This document shows, one piece after another, positions 17,412 through 25,898 of a stretch of DNA of 64,000 bases. This DNA is from Lacisediminimonas profundi. GTDB lineage: Bacteria > Pseudomonadota > Gammaproteobacteria > Burkholderiales > Burkholderiaceae_D. The stretch lies in assembly GCF_008831265.1 (NCBI RefSeq), contig NZ_VTTH01000006.1, forward strand, positions 124,001 to 188,000. Reading direction: 5' to 3'. The notes below the pieces were generated by a model. The model was not told the DNA's origin. It was given only the letters and a program-made list of their open reading frames with translations, and did no database searches. Position numbers and translations under genes: made by a program. Position 1 is the first letter of the stretch. The number at the start of each line of letters is the position of its first letter.

Positions 17412-18997
17412 GCGAGAACACGCTTTTCAACATCCTCGCCACTGCGCCCGCGGAGGCGGTGTGCATGCATATCCAGGGGCGCAACGTAAGCTACGGCACG
17501 GTGCGCGATCAGGCGCTGCGCATTGCCCAGGGATTGCGCGATGCCGGCATCCGTCGCGGCGACACCGCGGCCCTGTGGCTGCCCAACCTGCCTGAATGGC
17601 TTTCGATCGCGTGGGCTTGCGCCCGGATCGGCGTGAATGTGCTGCCGCTGAACATGCGCTATGGAACCCGCGAGGTCGGCGATTTCCTGTCCCGCAGCCG
17701 CGCCAGCGCGCTGTTCTACATGCCCGGGTATCGCGGACTGCGCTACGACGAGACGCTGTGCAATGTGGAGCCGGAGCGCCTGTCCACGCTGCGGATAACG
17801 GTCGCCGCCGGCCCGCGTGACGCTGAAAAATCGCTGGCTGGCGTGCAGGCGCTGGGGCTGGACGAGCTGCTGCGCAACCATCCTTGCAAGACCGAGGACG
17901 GACAAGCCGAGGACCGCGCCATCGTATTCGCCTCGTCGGGCACCACCAGCCTGCCCAAGCTGATCTGCCACCTGCAGCGCAGCGTCGCGCGCCATGCGCG
18001 CGACGTCGACGCCGCGTTCCATATCGGCCAGCAGTCGCGGGTATTGCTTGCAGTTCCGTTCGGCGGCGCCTTCGGCTACACGATTGCCGTCGGCGCCCTG
18101 GCTGCCCACGCCACGCTGGTGGTGCAGGAGCAGTTCGATCCGGCGGAAGCGGCCGACCTGCTCGCCTCGCAGCAAGCCACGCACATGTTCGGCACCGACG
18201 ACATGATCGACAAGCTGCTCACCGCGGCCGGCCCTGATGCTCGCTTTCCGGCACTGCAGGTATACGGCCATGCCAACTTCACGCCGGCGCTGGGCGCCAC
18301 CCTGCCGGCCAAGGCCGCAGCGCACGGCGTGCCATTGCGCGGCTGCTACGGCCTGAGCGAAGCGATGGCCCTGTTCGCCACCCAACCCGAGGATGGCACG
18401 CCAGAGCGGCGCGCAATGTCAGGCGGGATTCCGGTGTGCCCGCAAGGAAAGGTGCGGGTGCGCAGCCTGGAAACCGGCCAATTGCTGGCGCCTGGCGAGA
18501 GCGGCGAGATCGAAATCTTTTCCCCCAACCTCACGGTTGGCTACCTTGGCGACGATGCTGCGACGAAGAAGGCTTTCTGCGAGGACGACTTCTTGCGCAC
18601 CGGCGACCTCGGCTACATGATGGACGACGGTGGCGTCATCCTGCTGTCGCGCATCGGCGACGTGCTGCGCATAGGCGGCTACCTGGTCAATCCGCTGGAG
18701 ATCGAGGAGACGGTGCTTGCCCTGTGCGGCGCCGCCGCCTGCCAGGTCATCGCGCTCGATGCCAACAAGAGCGTGCGGCCGGTGGCGTTCGTGATCGGCA
18801 AGCCCGGCTACGTTCATGACGAGCGGGCAATCATTGAAGGCTGCCGGAATCGGCTGGCGACCTACAAGGTGCCAATCCGGGTGTTCGAGGTGCCGGACTT
18901 TCCGGTGACCGACAGTCCGAACGGAAAGAAGGTAAGAAAAAACGTGCTGAAAGACATGGCAATTGAACTGATCGCCGCAGAAAAGGAATCGCAATGA
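17408..18997 (+). CDS. AMP-dependent acyl-CoA synthetase
   Basis: A 529-residue ANL-superfamily ligase. It has the P-loop-like FASSGTTSLPKLICH (about residue 177), GCYGLSEAM (about 315), and RTGDLGYMMDDGGVILLSRIGDVLRIGG in two adjoining pieces near 400-420. The C-terminal Lys region is SPNGKKVRKNVL. It activates a carboxylic acid to its CoA thioester with ATP; the substrate is unknown. Overlaps at both ends (ATGA with the OYE gene and with the acyl-CoA dehydrogenase gene) show tight co-translation. Confidence 0.9.
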   Translation: MSENTLFNILATAPAEAVCMHIQGRNVSYGTVRDQALRIAQGLRDAGIRRGDTAALWLPNLPEWLSIAWACARIGVNVLPLNMRYGTREVGDFLSRSRASALFYMPGYRGLRYDETLCNVEPERLSTLRITVAAGPRDAEKSLAGVQALGLDELLRNHPCKTEDGQAEDRAIVFASSGTTSLPKLICHLQRSVARHARDVDAAFHIGQQSRVLLAVPFGGAFGYTIAVGALAAHATLVVQEQFDPAEAADLLASQQATHMFGTDDMIDKLLTAAGPDARFPALQVYGHANFTPALGATLPAKAAAHGVPLRGCYGLSEAMALFATQPEDGTPERRAMSGGIPVCPQGKVRVRSLETGQLLAPGESGEIEIFSPNLTVGYLGDDAATKKAFCEDDFLRTGDLGYMMDDGGVILLSRIGDVLRIGGYLVNPLEIEETVLALCGAAACQVIALDANKSVRPVAFVIGKPGYVHDERAIIEGCRNRLATYKVPIRVFEVPDFPVTDSPNGKKVRKNVLKDMAIELIAAEKESQ

Positions 18998-20151
18998 AAC
19001 AATGGACACTATGGGAGTTGCCGTTTTTCGGGCCCGAGCACAGCAAGCTGGAAGCCGCACTGCAGCGCTGGCGCGACGACTTTCCACGGATCGAAAAGGC
19101 GATCGAGCCATTGCCGCTGGATGAACAATGCCGGGTGCTTGGACGCGAACTGGGACGGGCCGGCCTGCTTGAATATGCCGTGCCGGATCCGGTCGCGGGA
19201 GGCACGGTCGACGTGCGCGCCGCCTGCATGATCCGCGAGGCTTTGTCCTACGACAGCCCGCTGGCTGATTTCGTGTTCGCCATGCAGGGCATCGGCTCGG
19301 CTGCGATCTGGCTGTTCGGCAGCGAAGAACAGAAACGCACCTATCTGGCCGGCAGCCGCGACGGCTCGCGCCTGGCAGCGTTCGCCATGTCGGAGCCTGA
19401 TGGCAGTTCCGATGTCGCCTCCATGACCACCCGTGCCCGCATCGACGGCGACGACTATGTGATCGACGGCGTCAAGACCTGGATTTCCAACGGCGGCATT
19501 GCCAACCAGTACATCGTGATCGCGCGCACCGAGGACATGCCCGGCTCCAAGGGCCTGTCGGCGATCCTGGTGGATGCCGACACGCCTGGCCTGACGATCG
19601 AATCGCGCATCGACATCATTGCGCCGCATCCGCTGGCCACCATCCGCTTCGAAGGCTGCCGCGTGCCGCGCAGCCAGCTGATCGGCGAGCCGGGAGCGGG
19701 ATTTCGCATGGCAATGTCGACGCTGGATATCTTCCGCACTTCGGTGGGCGGCGCGGCAGTCGGGCTGGCGCGTCGGGCGCTGGATGAAACGGTCGAGCGC
19801 ATGCGCGGCCGCCACCTGTTCGGCAAGCAGATGTCGGAAATGGACACGGTGCGCATGAGGGTGGCCGACATGACCCTCGACCTGGAGTCGGCGGTACTGT
19901 TGGTCTACCGCGCCGCCTGGCTGAAAGACACGGCTGGCAGGTCCGTGACGCGCGAAGTGGCGCTGGCCAAGCTGGGGGCGACGGAAGCGGCACAGCGCGT
20001 GATCGACTCGGCCGTGCAACTGTTCGGCGGCATGGGCGTGACGATCGGCTCGGTGATCGAAAGGCTGTACCGGGACATCCGTCCGATGCGCATCTATGAA
20101 GGCGCCTCCGAAGTCCAGAAAATCATCATCGGCAGGAAAATGCTGGGATAA
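18994..20151 (+). CDS. Acyl-CoA dehydrogenase
   Basis: A 385-residue flavoprotein. The FAD-binding FAMSEPDGSSDVASM is at about residue 130. The C-terminal catalytic region RIYEGASEVQKIIIGRKML contains the family's catalytic Glu position. It introduces the alpha,beta double bond in the CoA thioester produced by the overlapping ligase gene. Electrons would go to ETF. Like other members it ends three residues after the RKML segment. Confidence 0.92.
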   Translation: MKQWTLWELPFFGPEHSKLEAALQRWRDDFPRIEKAIEPLPLDEQCRVLGRELGRAGLLEYAVPDPVAGGTVDVRAACMIREALSYDSPLADFVFAMQGIGSAAIWLFGSEEQKRTYLAGSRDGSRLAAFAMSEPDGSSDVASMTTRARIDGDDYVIDGVKTWISNGGIANQYIVIARTEDMPGSKGLSAILVDADTPGLTIESRIDIIAPHPLATIRFEGCRVPRSQLIGEPGAGFRMAMSTLDIFRTSVGGAAVGLARRALDETVERMRGRHLFGKQMSEMDTVRMRVADMTLDLESAVLLVYRAAWLKDTAGRSVTREVALAKLGATEAAQRVIDSAVQLFGGMGVTIGSVIERLYRDIRPMRIYEGASEVQKIIIGRKMLG

Positions 20152-20212
20152 ATGCTGGGAATAACACCCGCAGCAAAAAAACAGTGCAATGACGAACCCA
20201 GGAGAACAATCA

Positions 20213-20938
20213 ATGACGAAGAAAAGAGTATTGGTGACCGGCGCCAGCCGTGGCATCGGGCGCGCGGTGATGCGCAGGCTGGCCGACGACGGCTATCGTG
20301 TGACAGGGCTGGCCCGCAAGGCCCCGGAGGACCTGCGCGCCGACGAGGAGTTCCACTGCATCGACCTGGCCGACCTGGAGGCGACACGTGCACTGGTGAC
20401 CGAGCTGGCGGCCGAGCAGCCTTTCTACGGCCTGATCAACAATGCCGCCATGTCGCCCGTCACTTCGCTGGACGAGTGCTCGATCCAGGACATGAACGAT
20501 GCGGCGCAACTGAACCTGCACGCGCCGCTGGTGCTGACCCAGGTCCTGGTGCCCGGCATGCGCGCCGCGCGCGAAGGGCGGATCGTGAACCTGTCGTCGC
20601 GCGCCGCGCTGGGCAAGGTCAACCGCACTGCCTATAGCGCCTCGAAGGCCGGCATCATCGGCATGAGCCGCACCTTTGCGCTGGAACTGGCCGAGCACAA
20701 CATTACCGTCAACGTCATCGCGCCCGGCCCGATCTCGACCGAACTGTTCCGCACCGCCAGCCCGCCGGACCATCCGCGCACCAAGGCACTGATGGCAGCA
20801 GTGCCCCTGAAACGGGTCGGCTCACCGGAGGAAATCGCCCATACCGTCGCCTTCCTGCTGGAGGAGCGTGGTGGCTTCATGACCGGCCAGACGCTGTATG
20901 TCGATGGCGGCCTGACGATCAGCGCCGTGCATCTTTGA
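20213..20938 (+). CDS. Short-chain dehydrogenase/reductase
   Basis: A 241-residue SDR with VTGASRGIGRAVMRRL at the N-terminus, NNAAMSP in the middle, and catalytic Ser and Tyr-Lys in VNLSSRAALG and YSASKAGIIGMSR. The C-terminus FMTGQTLYVDGGLTI is classical FabG-like. ATG 20213 is preferred over 20189 because CAGGAGAAC is well spaced before it. It is probably the hydroxyacyl-CoA or alcohol dehydrogenase of the plus operon. A hairpin follows the stop. Confidence 0.9.
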   Translation: MTKKRVLVTGASRGIGRAVMRRLADDGYRVTGLARKAPEDLRADEEFHCIDLADLEATRALVTELAAEQPFYGLINNAAMSPVTSLDECSIQDMNDAAQLNLHAPLVLTQVLVPGMRAAREGRIVNLSSRAALGKVNRTAYSASKAGIIGMSRTFALELAEHNITVNVIAPGPISTELFRTASPPDHPRTKALMAAVPLKRVGSPEEIAHTVAFLLEERGGFMTGQTLYVDGGLTISAVHL

Positions 20939-20953
20939 ACTGATACCTGAACG

Positions 20954-20979
20954 GCTCCTTCCGCGTGACCGGAAGGAGC
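20954..20979 (+). terminator. Perfect 10-bp hairpin after the SDR gene, possible terminator
   Basis: GCTCCTTCCG and CGGAAGGAGC flank a 6-nt loop, 15 bp after the stop. No U-run follows, so intrinsic termination is uncertain. Confidence 0.4.
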
Positions 20980-21020
20980 GCAAGTCGGGGGGGCGAAGGT
21001 CTGGATATCAGGATTTTTGA

Positions 21021-21039
21021 GATAAACTCTTTCTTTATC
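21021..21039. promoter_or_regulatory. Inverted repeat upstream of IclR gene
   Basis: GATAAA and TTTATC are separated by 7 bp, 48 bp before the start of the IclR-family gene. It may be an autoregulatory operator, by position only. Confidence 0.3.
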
Positions 21040-21086
21040 AAGACATCGGGCTTGTTTATCCCGATACCCCCTCCCCAGACAATTCC

Positions 21087-21896
21087 ATGCCATCACAATC
21101 TGCTGACAAGTCAGCCGCCGAACAACAGGAAGCACCCCAGAGCGCGCTCGCGCGCGGGATCCGCATCCTGCAATGTTTTTCGACCGAAGAATATGACCTG
21201 AGCGCCAAGGACCTGATCCAGCGCTCCGGCCTGCCCAAGCCCACCGCTTTCCGCATTATCGGCACCCTGCGCGAGCTCGGGCTGTTGCACTATTCCGAAC
21301 GCCGCAACAAGTACATGCTGGCCCCCGGCGTCCTGAAGCTGACCGCGCCGCTGCTCGCCTCGATGACGATCCGTTCCATCGCGCGGCCGCTGATGCAGGA
21401 CTTTGCCGACTATTCCGAGGGCCAGGTCTCACTGGCGGTCAGCACCAGCGACTACCAGATGGTGTATGTCGAGACGGCGCAGGGCCGGGGCAACTCCGTG
21501 TTCCGTCCGGAAATCGGGACCACGGTCTCCCTCACCCGCACTGCCTCCGGCCGCGCTTTCCTCAGCCTTCTTCCTCCGGACGACTTCCGGACTGTCGTCG
21601 AGCGGATCCGGGCCGGAAATCCCGAGCGGGCCGAATGGATCGACGCCAAGATGCAGGAAACCCGTCAGGATCTCGAAAACCTGGGTTATTGCCGCAACCA
21701 GGGCGAGCTGGACCGGAACACCGTCGGCGTGGCAGTCCCGGTACGCGTGCTGATCGACGAGCAGCGCTTCATATTCGGTTGCACCGTGCCAGCCTATCGC
21801 CAAAGCCAGAATCCCAAGTTGCTCGAAGACCTGGGCATGCGCCTGGCCACGCTGGTCCAGAACGTCCAGACAGCCCTCGGCGCTCCCCGCGCCTGA
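21087..21896 (+). CDS. IclR-family transcriptional regulator
   Basis: A 269-residue regulator. The winged HTH spans residues about 25-85 (LSAKDLIQRSGLPKPTAFRII) and the effector domain about 95-260, including SLTRTASGRAFLSLL. It stands between the CoA-degradation operon upstream and the two Bug receptors downstream on the same strand, and could regulate either. Its own upstream region holds a short inverted repeat, and an inverted repeat also precedes the Bug promoter at 22051. Effectors of the family are often aromatic or short acids. Confidence 0.9.
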   Translation: MPSQSADKSAAEQQEAPQSALARGIRILQCFSTEEYDLSAKDLIQRSGLPKPTAFRIIGTLRELGLLHYSERRNKYMLAPGVLKLTAPLLASMTIRSIARPLMQDFADYSEGQVSLAVSTSDYQMVYVETAQGRGNSVFRPEIGTTVSLTRTASGRAFLSLLPPDDFRTVVERIRAGNPERAEWIDAKMQETRQDLENLGYCRNQGELDRNTVGVAVPVRVLIDEQRFIFGCTVPAYRQSQNPKLLEDLGMRLATLVQNVQTALGAPRA

Positions 21897-21910
21897 CCTC
21901 CGGCTGAATC

Positions 21911-21935
21911 CTCCCCCTCCCCCTCCCCCTCCCCC
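21911..21935 (-). repeat. C5T repeat; G-quadruplex-capable on minus strand
   Basis: The plus strand has four runs of five C separated by single T residues. The minus strand therefore has four G5 runs with one-base A loops, an optimal quadruplex motif. It starts 14 bp after the IclR stop. Confidence 0.7.
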
Positions 21936-22014
21936 GCCCAGGCCGGTACCAGCACGTACCGGCCGGCCCGCCTGACCACAGCCCCAAAGCTGTCTCATTT
22001 TTTTTAATGCTGGT

Positions 22015-22031
22015 CTCATAAATAATATGAG
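22015..22031. promoter_or_regulatory. Inverted repeat upstream of Bug promoter
   Basis: CTCAT and ATGAG are separated by 7 AT bases, 20 bp upstream of the -35 element at 22051. It is a candidate operator. Confidence 0.35.
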
Positions 22032-22050
22032 TGCAGCCGTTTTTCATTTA

Positions 22051-22079
22051 TTGACAATGTAATTTGAGCCAAATAGAAT
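22051..22079 (+). promoter_or_regulatory. Sigma-70 type promoter for the Bug receptor pair
   Basis: TTGACA at 22051-22056 and TAGAAT at 22074-22079 are separated by exactly 17 bp, about 85 bp upstream of ATG 22163. This is the best core promoter seen in the window. Confidence 0.7.
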
Positions 22080-22162
22080 GAATAACGATATATAACATCT
22101 TGAATTTCAGGAATTCCTGAGGTAAAGATGAAACAAAACCACAAAAAATGGAGACAGCAGTC

Positions 22163-23173
22163 ATGAAACATCTTGCAGGGGTGCGTGCGGCGCTCAAGCT
22201 GATACGGTCAATTCCGGGCACGGCGCGCCTTGCAGCCCTGACGCTGGCCGTCGTTGCCGGGCCGGCGCTGGCCCAGTACCCGACAAAACCGATCACCATC
22301 ATCGTGCCCGGCCCGCCAGGCGGCAGCGGCGACATCGTTACCCGCACCATCGCCAAGGAGTTGTCGGAGGTCCTGCGGCAGCCTGTGGTGGTAGACAATC
22401 GGGCGGGTGCCAGTGGCGTGATCGGCGCACAGGCCATGCTGCGTGCCGCGCCTGACGGCTACACCCTGATGATGGGTAATACCGGCGTGATCGGCATCAA
22501 TTTCGGCTTGCTGAAGAACCTGCCCTACAAGCCGCAGGACTTCACAGCGATCACCGATGTGCTGTTGTTCCCCAACGTGCTCGCAGTGCGCTCCGATTCG
22601 CCGATCAAATCCGTTGCCGGGCTGATCGCGGCGGCCAAGGCCTCACCTGGCAAGCTGTCCTACTCGTCCTCCGGCATTGGCCAGACCACACACTTGTCGG
22701 GCGAACTGTTCAGGCAGGCAACCGGCATTCACATTTTGCATGTGCCCTACAAGGGCGCCAACCTGGGTCTGCAAGCGGTGATGTCAGGCGAGGTCGATTT
22801 CATGTTCGACAATTTCCCCAGCATCCAGGGGCAGATCAGCGGCCAGCGCCTGCGCGCGCTCGCCGTTACCGGCAAGAGCCGTTCGCCGCGGCTGCCCGAT
22901 GTGCCGACCATGAGCGAAGCCGGCGTGCCCGATTTCCATATCACTGGCTGGTTCGGCCTGGTCGGGCCTGCGGGCATGCCCGTAGACATACGCGACAAAC
23001 TGCAGCAGACCATCGCTGCCATCCTGAAGCGGCCCGATGTGCAGGAGCGGTTCCAGCAGCAGGGTGGCAGCACGGGCGGAACCACGCCATCGCAATTCGA
23101 CGCTTTCATCCAGTCGGAAATCAAGAAGTGGGGCGCGGCGGTTAAAGGGGCCGGCGTCACCGTAGACCAATAA
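22163..23173 (+). CDS. Bug/TctC-family periplasmic solute-binding protein
   Basis: A 336-residue Bug receptor. A signal region runs to about residue 34 (cleavage after ALA), then YPTKPITIIVPGPPGGSGD, with YSSSGIGQTTHLSGELF and VPYKGANLGLQAVMSGE downstream. ATG 22163 is used because GGAGACAG precedes it; the upstream ATG at 22148 overlaps that ribosome binding site. It lies 44 bp before a second Bug gene on the same transcript. Confidence 0.92.
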   Translation: MKHLAGVRAALKLIRSIPGTARLAALTLAVVAGPALAQYPTKPITIIVPGPPGGSGDIVTRTIAKELSEVLRQPVVVDNRAGASGVIGAQAMLRAAPDGYTLMMGNTGVIGINFGLLKNLPYKPQDFTAITDVLLFPNVLAVRSDSPIKSVAGLIAAAKASPGKLSYSSSGIGQTTHLSGELFRQATGIHILHVPYKGANLGLQAVMSGEVDFMFDNFPSIQGQISGQRLRALAVTGKSRSPRLPDVPTMSEAGVPDFHITGWFGLVGPAGMPVDIRDKLQQTIAAILKRPDVQERFQQQGGSTGGTTPSQFDAFIQSEIKKWGAAVKGAGVTVDQ

Positions 23174-23217
23174 CCCTTAATAACCCAACAGCGGACATCA
23201 GTCCCAGGGAGACATAC

Positions 23218-24228
23218 ATGCAAGCAAAAAACACTGTCCGCCGGGCCGTCACGCGCGCCTTTGCCAAGGTGGCATCGGCCATGGCAATCGGTGCGGCCTT
23301 TGCCGCCTTCCCGGCGACATCCTTTGCCGCCTTTCCGGAAAAACCGATCACCATCATCGTGCCATTCACCGCCGGCGGTTCGACTGACGTGCTGGCGCGC
23401 CTGATCGCCAAGCCGATGCAGGCGGTATTGAAGCAGCCGGTAGTGGTCGAGAACAAGGTAGGTGCCGCTGGCGCCATCGGCGCAGCCGCTGTTGCCAAGT
23501 CCCCGGCGGACGGCTACACCATCGTGTTCGGCGGCGTCGGCACCAACATCGTCAGCCCGCTGACCGTGCCGGAGACCCCCTACGACCCACAGAAAGATTT
23601 TGCCCCGGTGGGCCAGGTCTGTACCGTGGAATATGTGCTGGTGGTCAACGCCAACAGCCCCATCAAGACCTTCGGCGACCTGGTTGCACGGGCGAAGCAA
23701 AACAAGGGTGCGGTTTCCTACATGTCGACCGGAAACAAGGGGCCGCTGCACTTGGGCATGGAGTATTTCAGCAAGCTCGCCGGCGTCAACATGGTCCATG
23801 TGCCGTACAAGGGTGAGGCCGCGGCCCTGCCCGACGTGATCTCGTCGCGGGTCGACGTCGGCATGATGACCGTGCCTTTCACCGTGCCGCTGATCAATGA
23901 CGGCAAGCTGCGCGCACTGGCCGCGATCGGGGGCAAGCGTTCCGCGCTGCTGCCCAATGTCCCGACTGTGAGCGAGTCCGGTTATCCCTCATACGAGTTG
24001 CCAATCTGGATCGGCCTTTCGGTTCCTGCCGGCACGCCGGCTGACCGCATCGAATTGCTGAACAAGGCAATGCGTGAGGCGCTCAAGGATGAAGACGTCA
24101 AGAAGCGCATGCTGACGCTGGGCGTGACTGCAGTCGGTAGCACGCCGGCGGAATTCGCAGCCTTCCTGGAGAAGGAACGGACGCGCTGGGTGACGATGAT
24201 CAAGTCGACTGGGGCGCTGGAAAAGTAA
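23218..24228 (+). CDS. Bug/TctC-family periplasmic solute-binding protein
   Basis: A 336-residue Bug receptor with a signal peptide ending at SFA (about residue 36), then FPEKPITIIVPFTAGGSTDV and VPYKGEAAALPDVISSRV. GGGAGACATAC precedes ATG 23218. It is the second receptor of a two-gene operon that ends at the terminator at 24321. The two differ enough to have distinct ligands. No membrane components are nearby. Confidence 0.92.
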   Translation: MQAKNTVRRAVTRAFAKVASAMAIGAAFAAFPATSFAAFPEKPITIIVPFTAGGSTDVLARLIAKPMQAVLKQPVVVENKVGAAGAIGAAAVAKSPADGYTIVFGGVGTNIVSPLTVPETPYDPQKDFAPVGQVCTVEYVLVVNANSPIKTFGDLVARAKQNKGAVSYMSTGNKGPLHLGMEYFSKLAGVNMVHVPYKGEAAALPDVISSRVDVGMMTVPFTVPLINDGKLRALAAIGGKRSALLPNVPTVSESGYPSYELPIWIGLSVPAGTPADRIELLNKAMREALKDEDVKKRMLTLGVTAVGSTPAEFAAFLEKERTRWVTMIKSTGALEK

Positions 24229-24320
24229 GAGCCGGACCAAGCAGTCCGGCGGCAGAATCGGTTGAAGCTGTGGGCTGGCATCTGTCCGAGCCCCGCTCGG
24301 GGAGCCAAAAAACAGATTTG

Positions 24321-24351
24321 AAAAGCCCAGCCCTGACCGGTTGGGCTTTTT
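24321..24351 (+). terminator. Rho-independent terminator of the Bug operon
   Basis: AAAAGCCCA and TGGGCTTTTT form a stem with a GC-rich loop, followed directly by the T run. It ends about 95 bp after the Bug stop. Confidence 0.75.
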
Positions 24352-24573
24352 GCTATCCAGTCCGCCTTTTCCCTGCCGGCCAGCCCCAAGTCAATCAGCA
24401 CACTCCCGCCCTGCCCCTCCTGCAATTCCACTTTCACTTACCAGGACGGTGACAACCTGGTCGGTCCTGAATGCGGGACGGAATGGTCAGCCACTGCCAC
24501 TTGAAGTCGGTGTTTGTGAGGAAGGTGTAGACACGCCTAGCCTTATTCTGCGACTGGCGTAGAATAAAAAAGC
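24352..24573. other. Intergenic stretch
   Basis: No gene is seen. An imperfect inverted repeat at 24543-24567 (TTATTCTGCG against CGTAGAATAA, one mismatch) sits 6 bp before the DUF488 start and may be an operator or promoter element. Confidence 0.4.
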
Positions 24574-24924
24574 ATGAAAATCAGGATCAAGCGAGTGTAC
24601 GAACCACCCGACCATCACGACGGCCGCCGCATACTTGTCGACAGGATCTGGCCGCGCGGCTTGAGCAGGGAAAGTGCAAGCATCGACCTATGGCTCAAAG
24701 ACATTGCCCCCAGCACAGAACTGCGGAAATGGTTCAACCATGATCCGGAGAAATGGGAAGAATTCGAGAAGCGCTATCTCGCTGAACTGAACGACAAGGA
24801 CGAATCGATCCGTATCCTGAAGGAAGAGCTCGGCAAAGGCGTCGCCACGCTCCTCTATGCCGCCAAAGACCAAGAGCACAACCAGGCCGAGGTACTGAAG
24901 AAAAACAGCTGGCTCTTCAGTTAG
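24574..24924 (+). CDS. DUF488-family protein
   Basis: A 116-residue protein with the family signatures ILVDRIWPRGLSRE near the N-terminus and KWFNHDPEKWEEFEKRYLAEL in the middle. The function of the family is not established. It is followed after 2 bp by the uracil-DNA-glycosylase-like gene, so the two are probably co-transcribed. Its codon use looks less GC-biased than that of the catabolic genes. Confidence 0.85.
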   Translation: MKIRIKRVYEPPDHHDGRRILVDRIWPRGLSRESASIDLWLKDIAPSTELRKWFNHDPEKWEEFEKRYLAELNDKDESIRILKEELGKGVATLLYAAKDQEHNQAEVLKKNSWLFS

Positions 24925-24926
24925 TC

Positions 24927-25508
24927 GTGACTTCATTTGCATCCCTGCTGGACGAAGTTCGCGCTTGCACCAGGTGTGCGGACCATCTGCCCCACGGGCC
25001 GCGGCCTGTTTTGCAGTTGCACCCGCAAGCCCGCATCCTGATTGCGAGCCAGGCGCCGGGAAGAAAAGCTCATGCATCGGGCGTACCGTTCGACGACTTT
25101 AGCGGTGACCGTTTGCGTGAGTGGATGGGGATCTCACGCGAGACCTTTTACGACGCACGAAAAATAGCAATCCTGCCAATGGGCCTCTGCTTTCCCGGCC
25201 AGGCGAAGTCTGGCGATCTGCCGCCTCGGCGAGAATGCGCACAAGCCTGGCATGGGCAGCTACTTCCTCAGCTACGTCAGCTGCAACTCACGCTGGTCAT
25301 CGGCCAATATGCATTGGCATATCACCTTGCAGAGAAACGGGCTTCGCTCACCGACACGGTCCACGACTGGCAAGCCTATGGGCCAGACCGCATCCCCCTC
25401 CCCCACCCAAGCCCACGAAACGGTATCTGGCTCCGCCGCAATACCTGGTTCGAAACTGGGCTGCTGCCGGTGCTGAAGGCGCGAGTGGCTGCAGTGCTTG
25501 CCGACTGA
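24927..25508 (+). CDS. Uracil-DNA glycosylase-family protein
   Basis: A 193-residue protein of the UDG superfamily. The N-terminus CTRCADHLPHGPRPVLQL resembles the small Cys-containing UDG-like proteins, followed by ILIASQAPGRKAHASG (motif 1 region) and the C-terminal PLPHPSPRN resembling motif 2 (HPSPRN). The start is GTG 24927, two bases after the DUF488 stop. The expected role is base-excision DNA repair, but members of this subgroup are poorly characterized. Confidence 0.8.
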   Translation: MTSFASLLDEVRACTRCADHLPHGPRPVLQLHPQARILIASQAPGRKAHASGVPFDDFSGDRLREWMGISRETFYDARKIAILPMGLCFPGQAKSGDLPPRRECAQAWHGQLLPQLRQLQLTLVIGQYALAYHLAEKRASLTDTVHDWQAYGPDRIPLPHPSPRNGIWLRRNTWFETGLLPVLKARVAAVLAD

Positions 25509-25898
25509 TCCGCCGAACAAGTGAACTGCTCCGCAAGGTTGGGTCCAACTCTTGGGGGGGCCGTTCAGAAAGCTTGGGGGGGGTTTCCTTTCGGCTGGGT
25601 CAAAAGGAAGCCGGTTCTCAACGCTGCGGCGAATCGGATCCGCATAGTCTCTACCAATGCAGACCGCTAAAAATGGGAGGATTACCCCAACAGCACGAGG
25701 TGGACAATGGCACGCGCGGCGGCGGTCGAATTACCGGACACAAGTGTCTGCATTCGACGCAATGCAGACCTTAGTATCGCGTGGGATCGAAGATCAGCTT
25801 CCAGCAGCAATCGGTCGATTGTGCCGAGGAGCTACCGCCGAATCGCAGCCGGCCCGAGCGCTCATGCGTGACCTGCAGCGGTTGCGTAGCGTGCAGAC
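25509..25898. other. Intergenic region with G-tracts and a hairpin
   Basis: No convincing gene. Two CTTGGGGGGG tracts (G runs at 25554-25560 and 25576-25583) lie 15 bp apart. A perfect hairpin, GTCTGCATT and AATGCAGAC with a 6-nt loop, lies at 25746-25769, and the AATGCAGACC arm also occurs at 25654-25663. It looks like decayed sequence between convergent genes. Confidence 0.5.
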
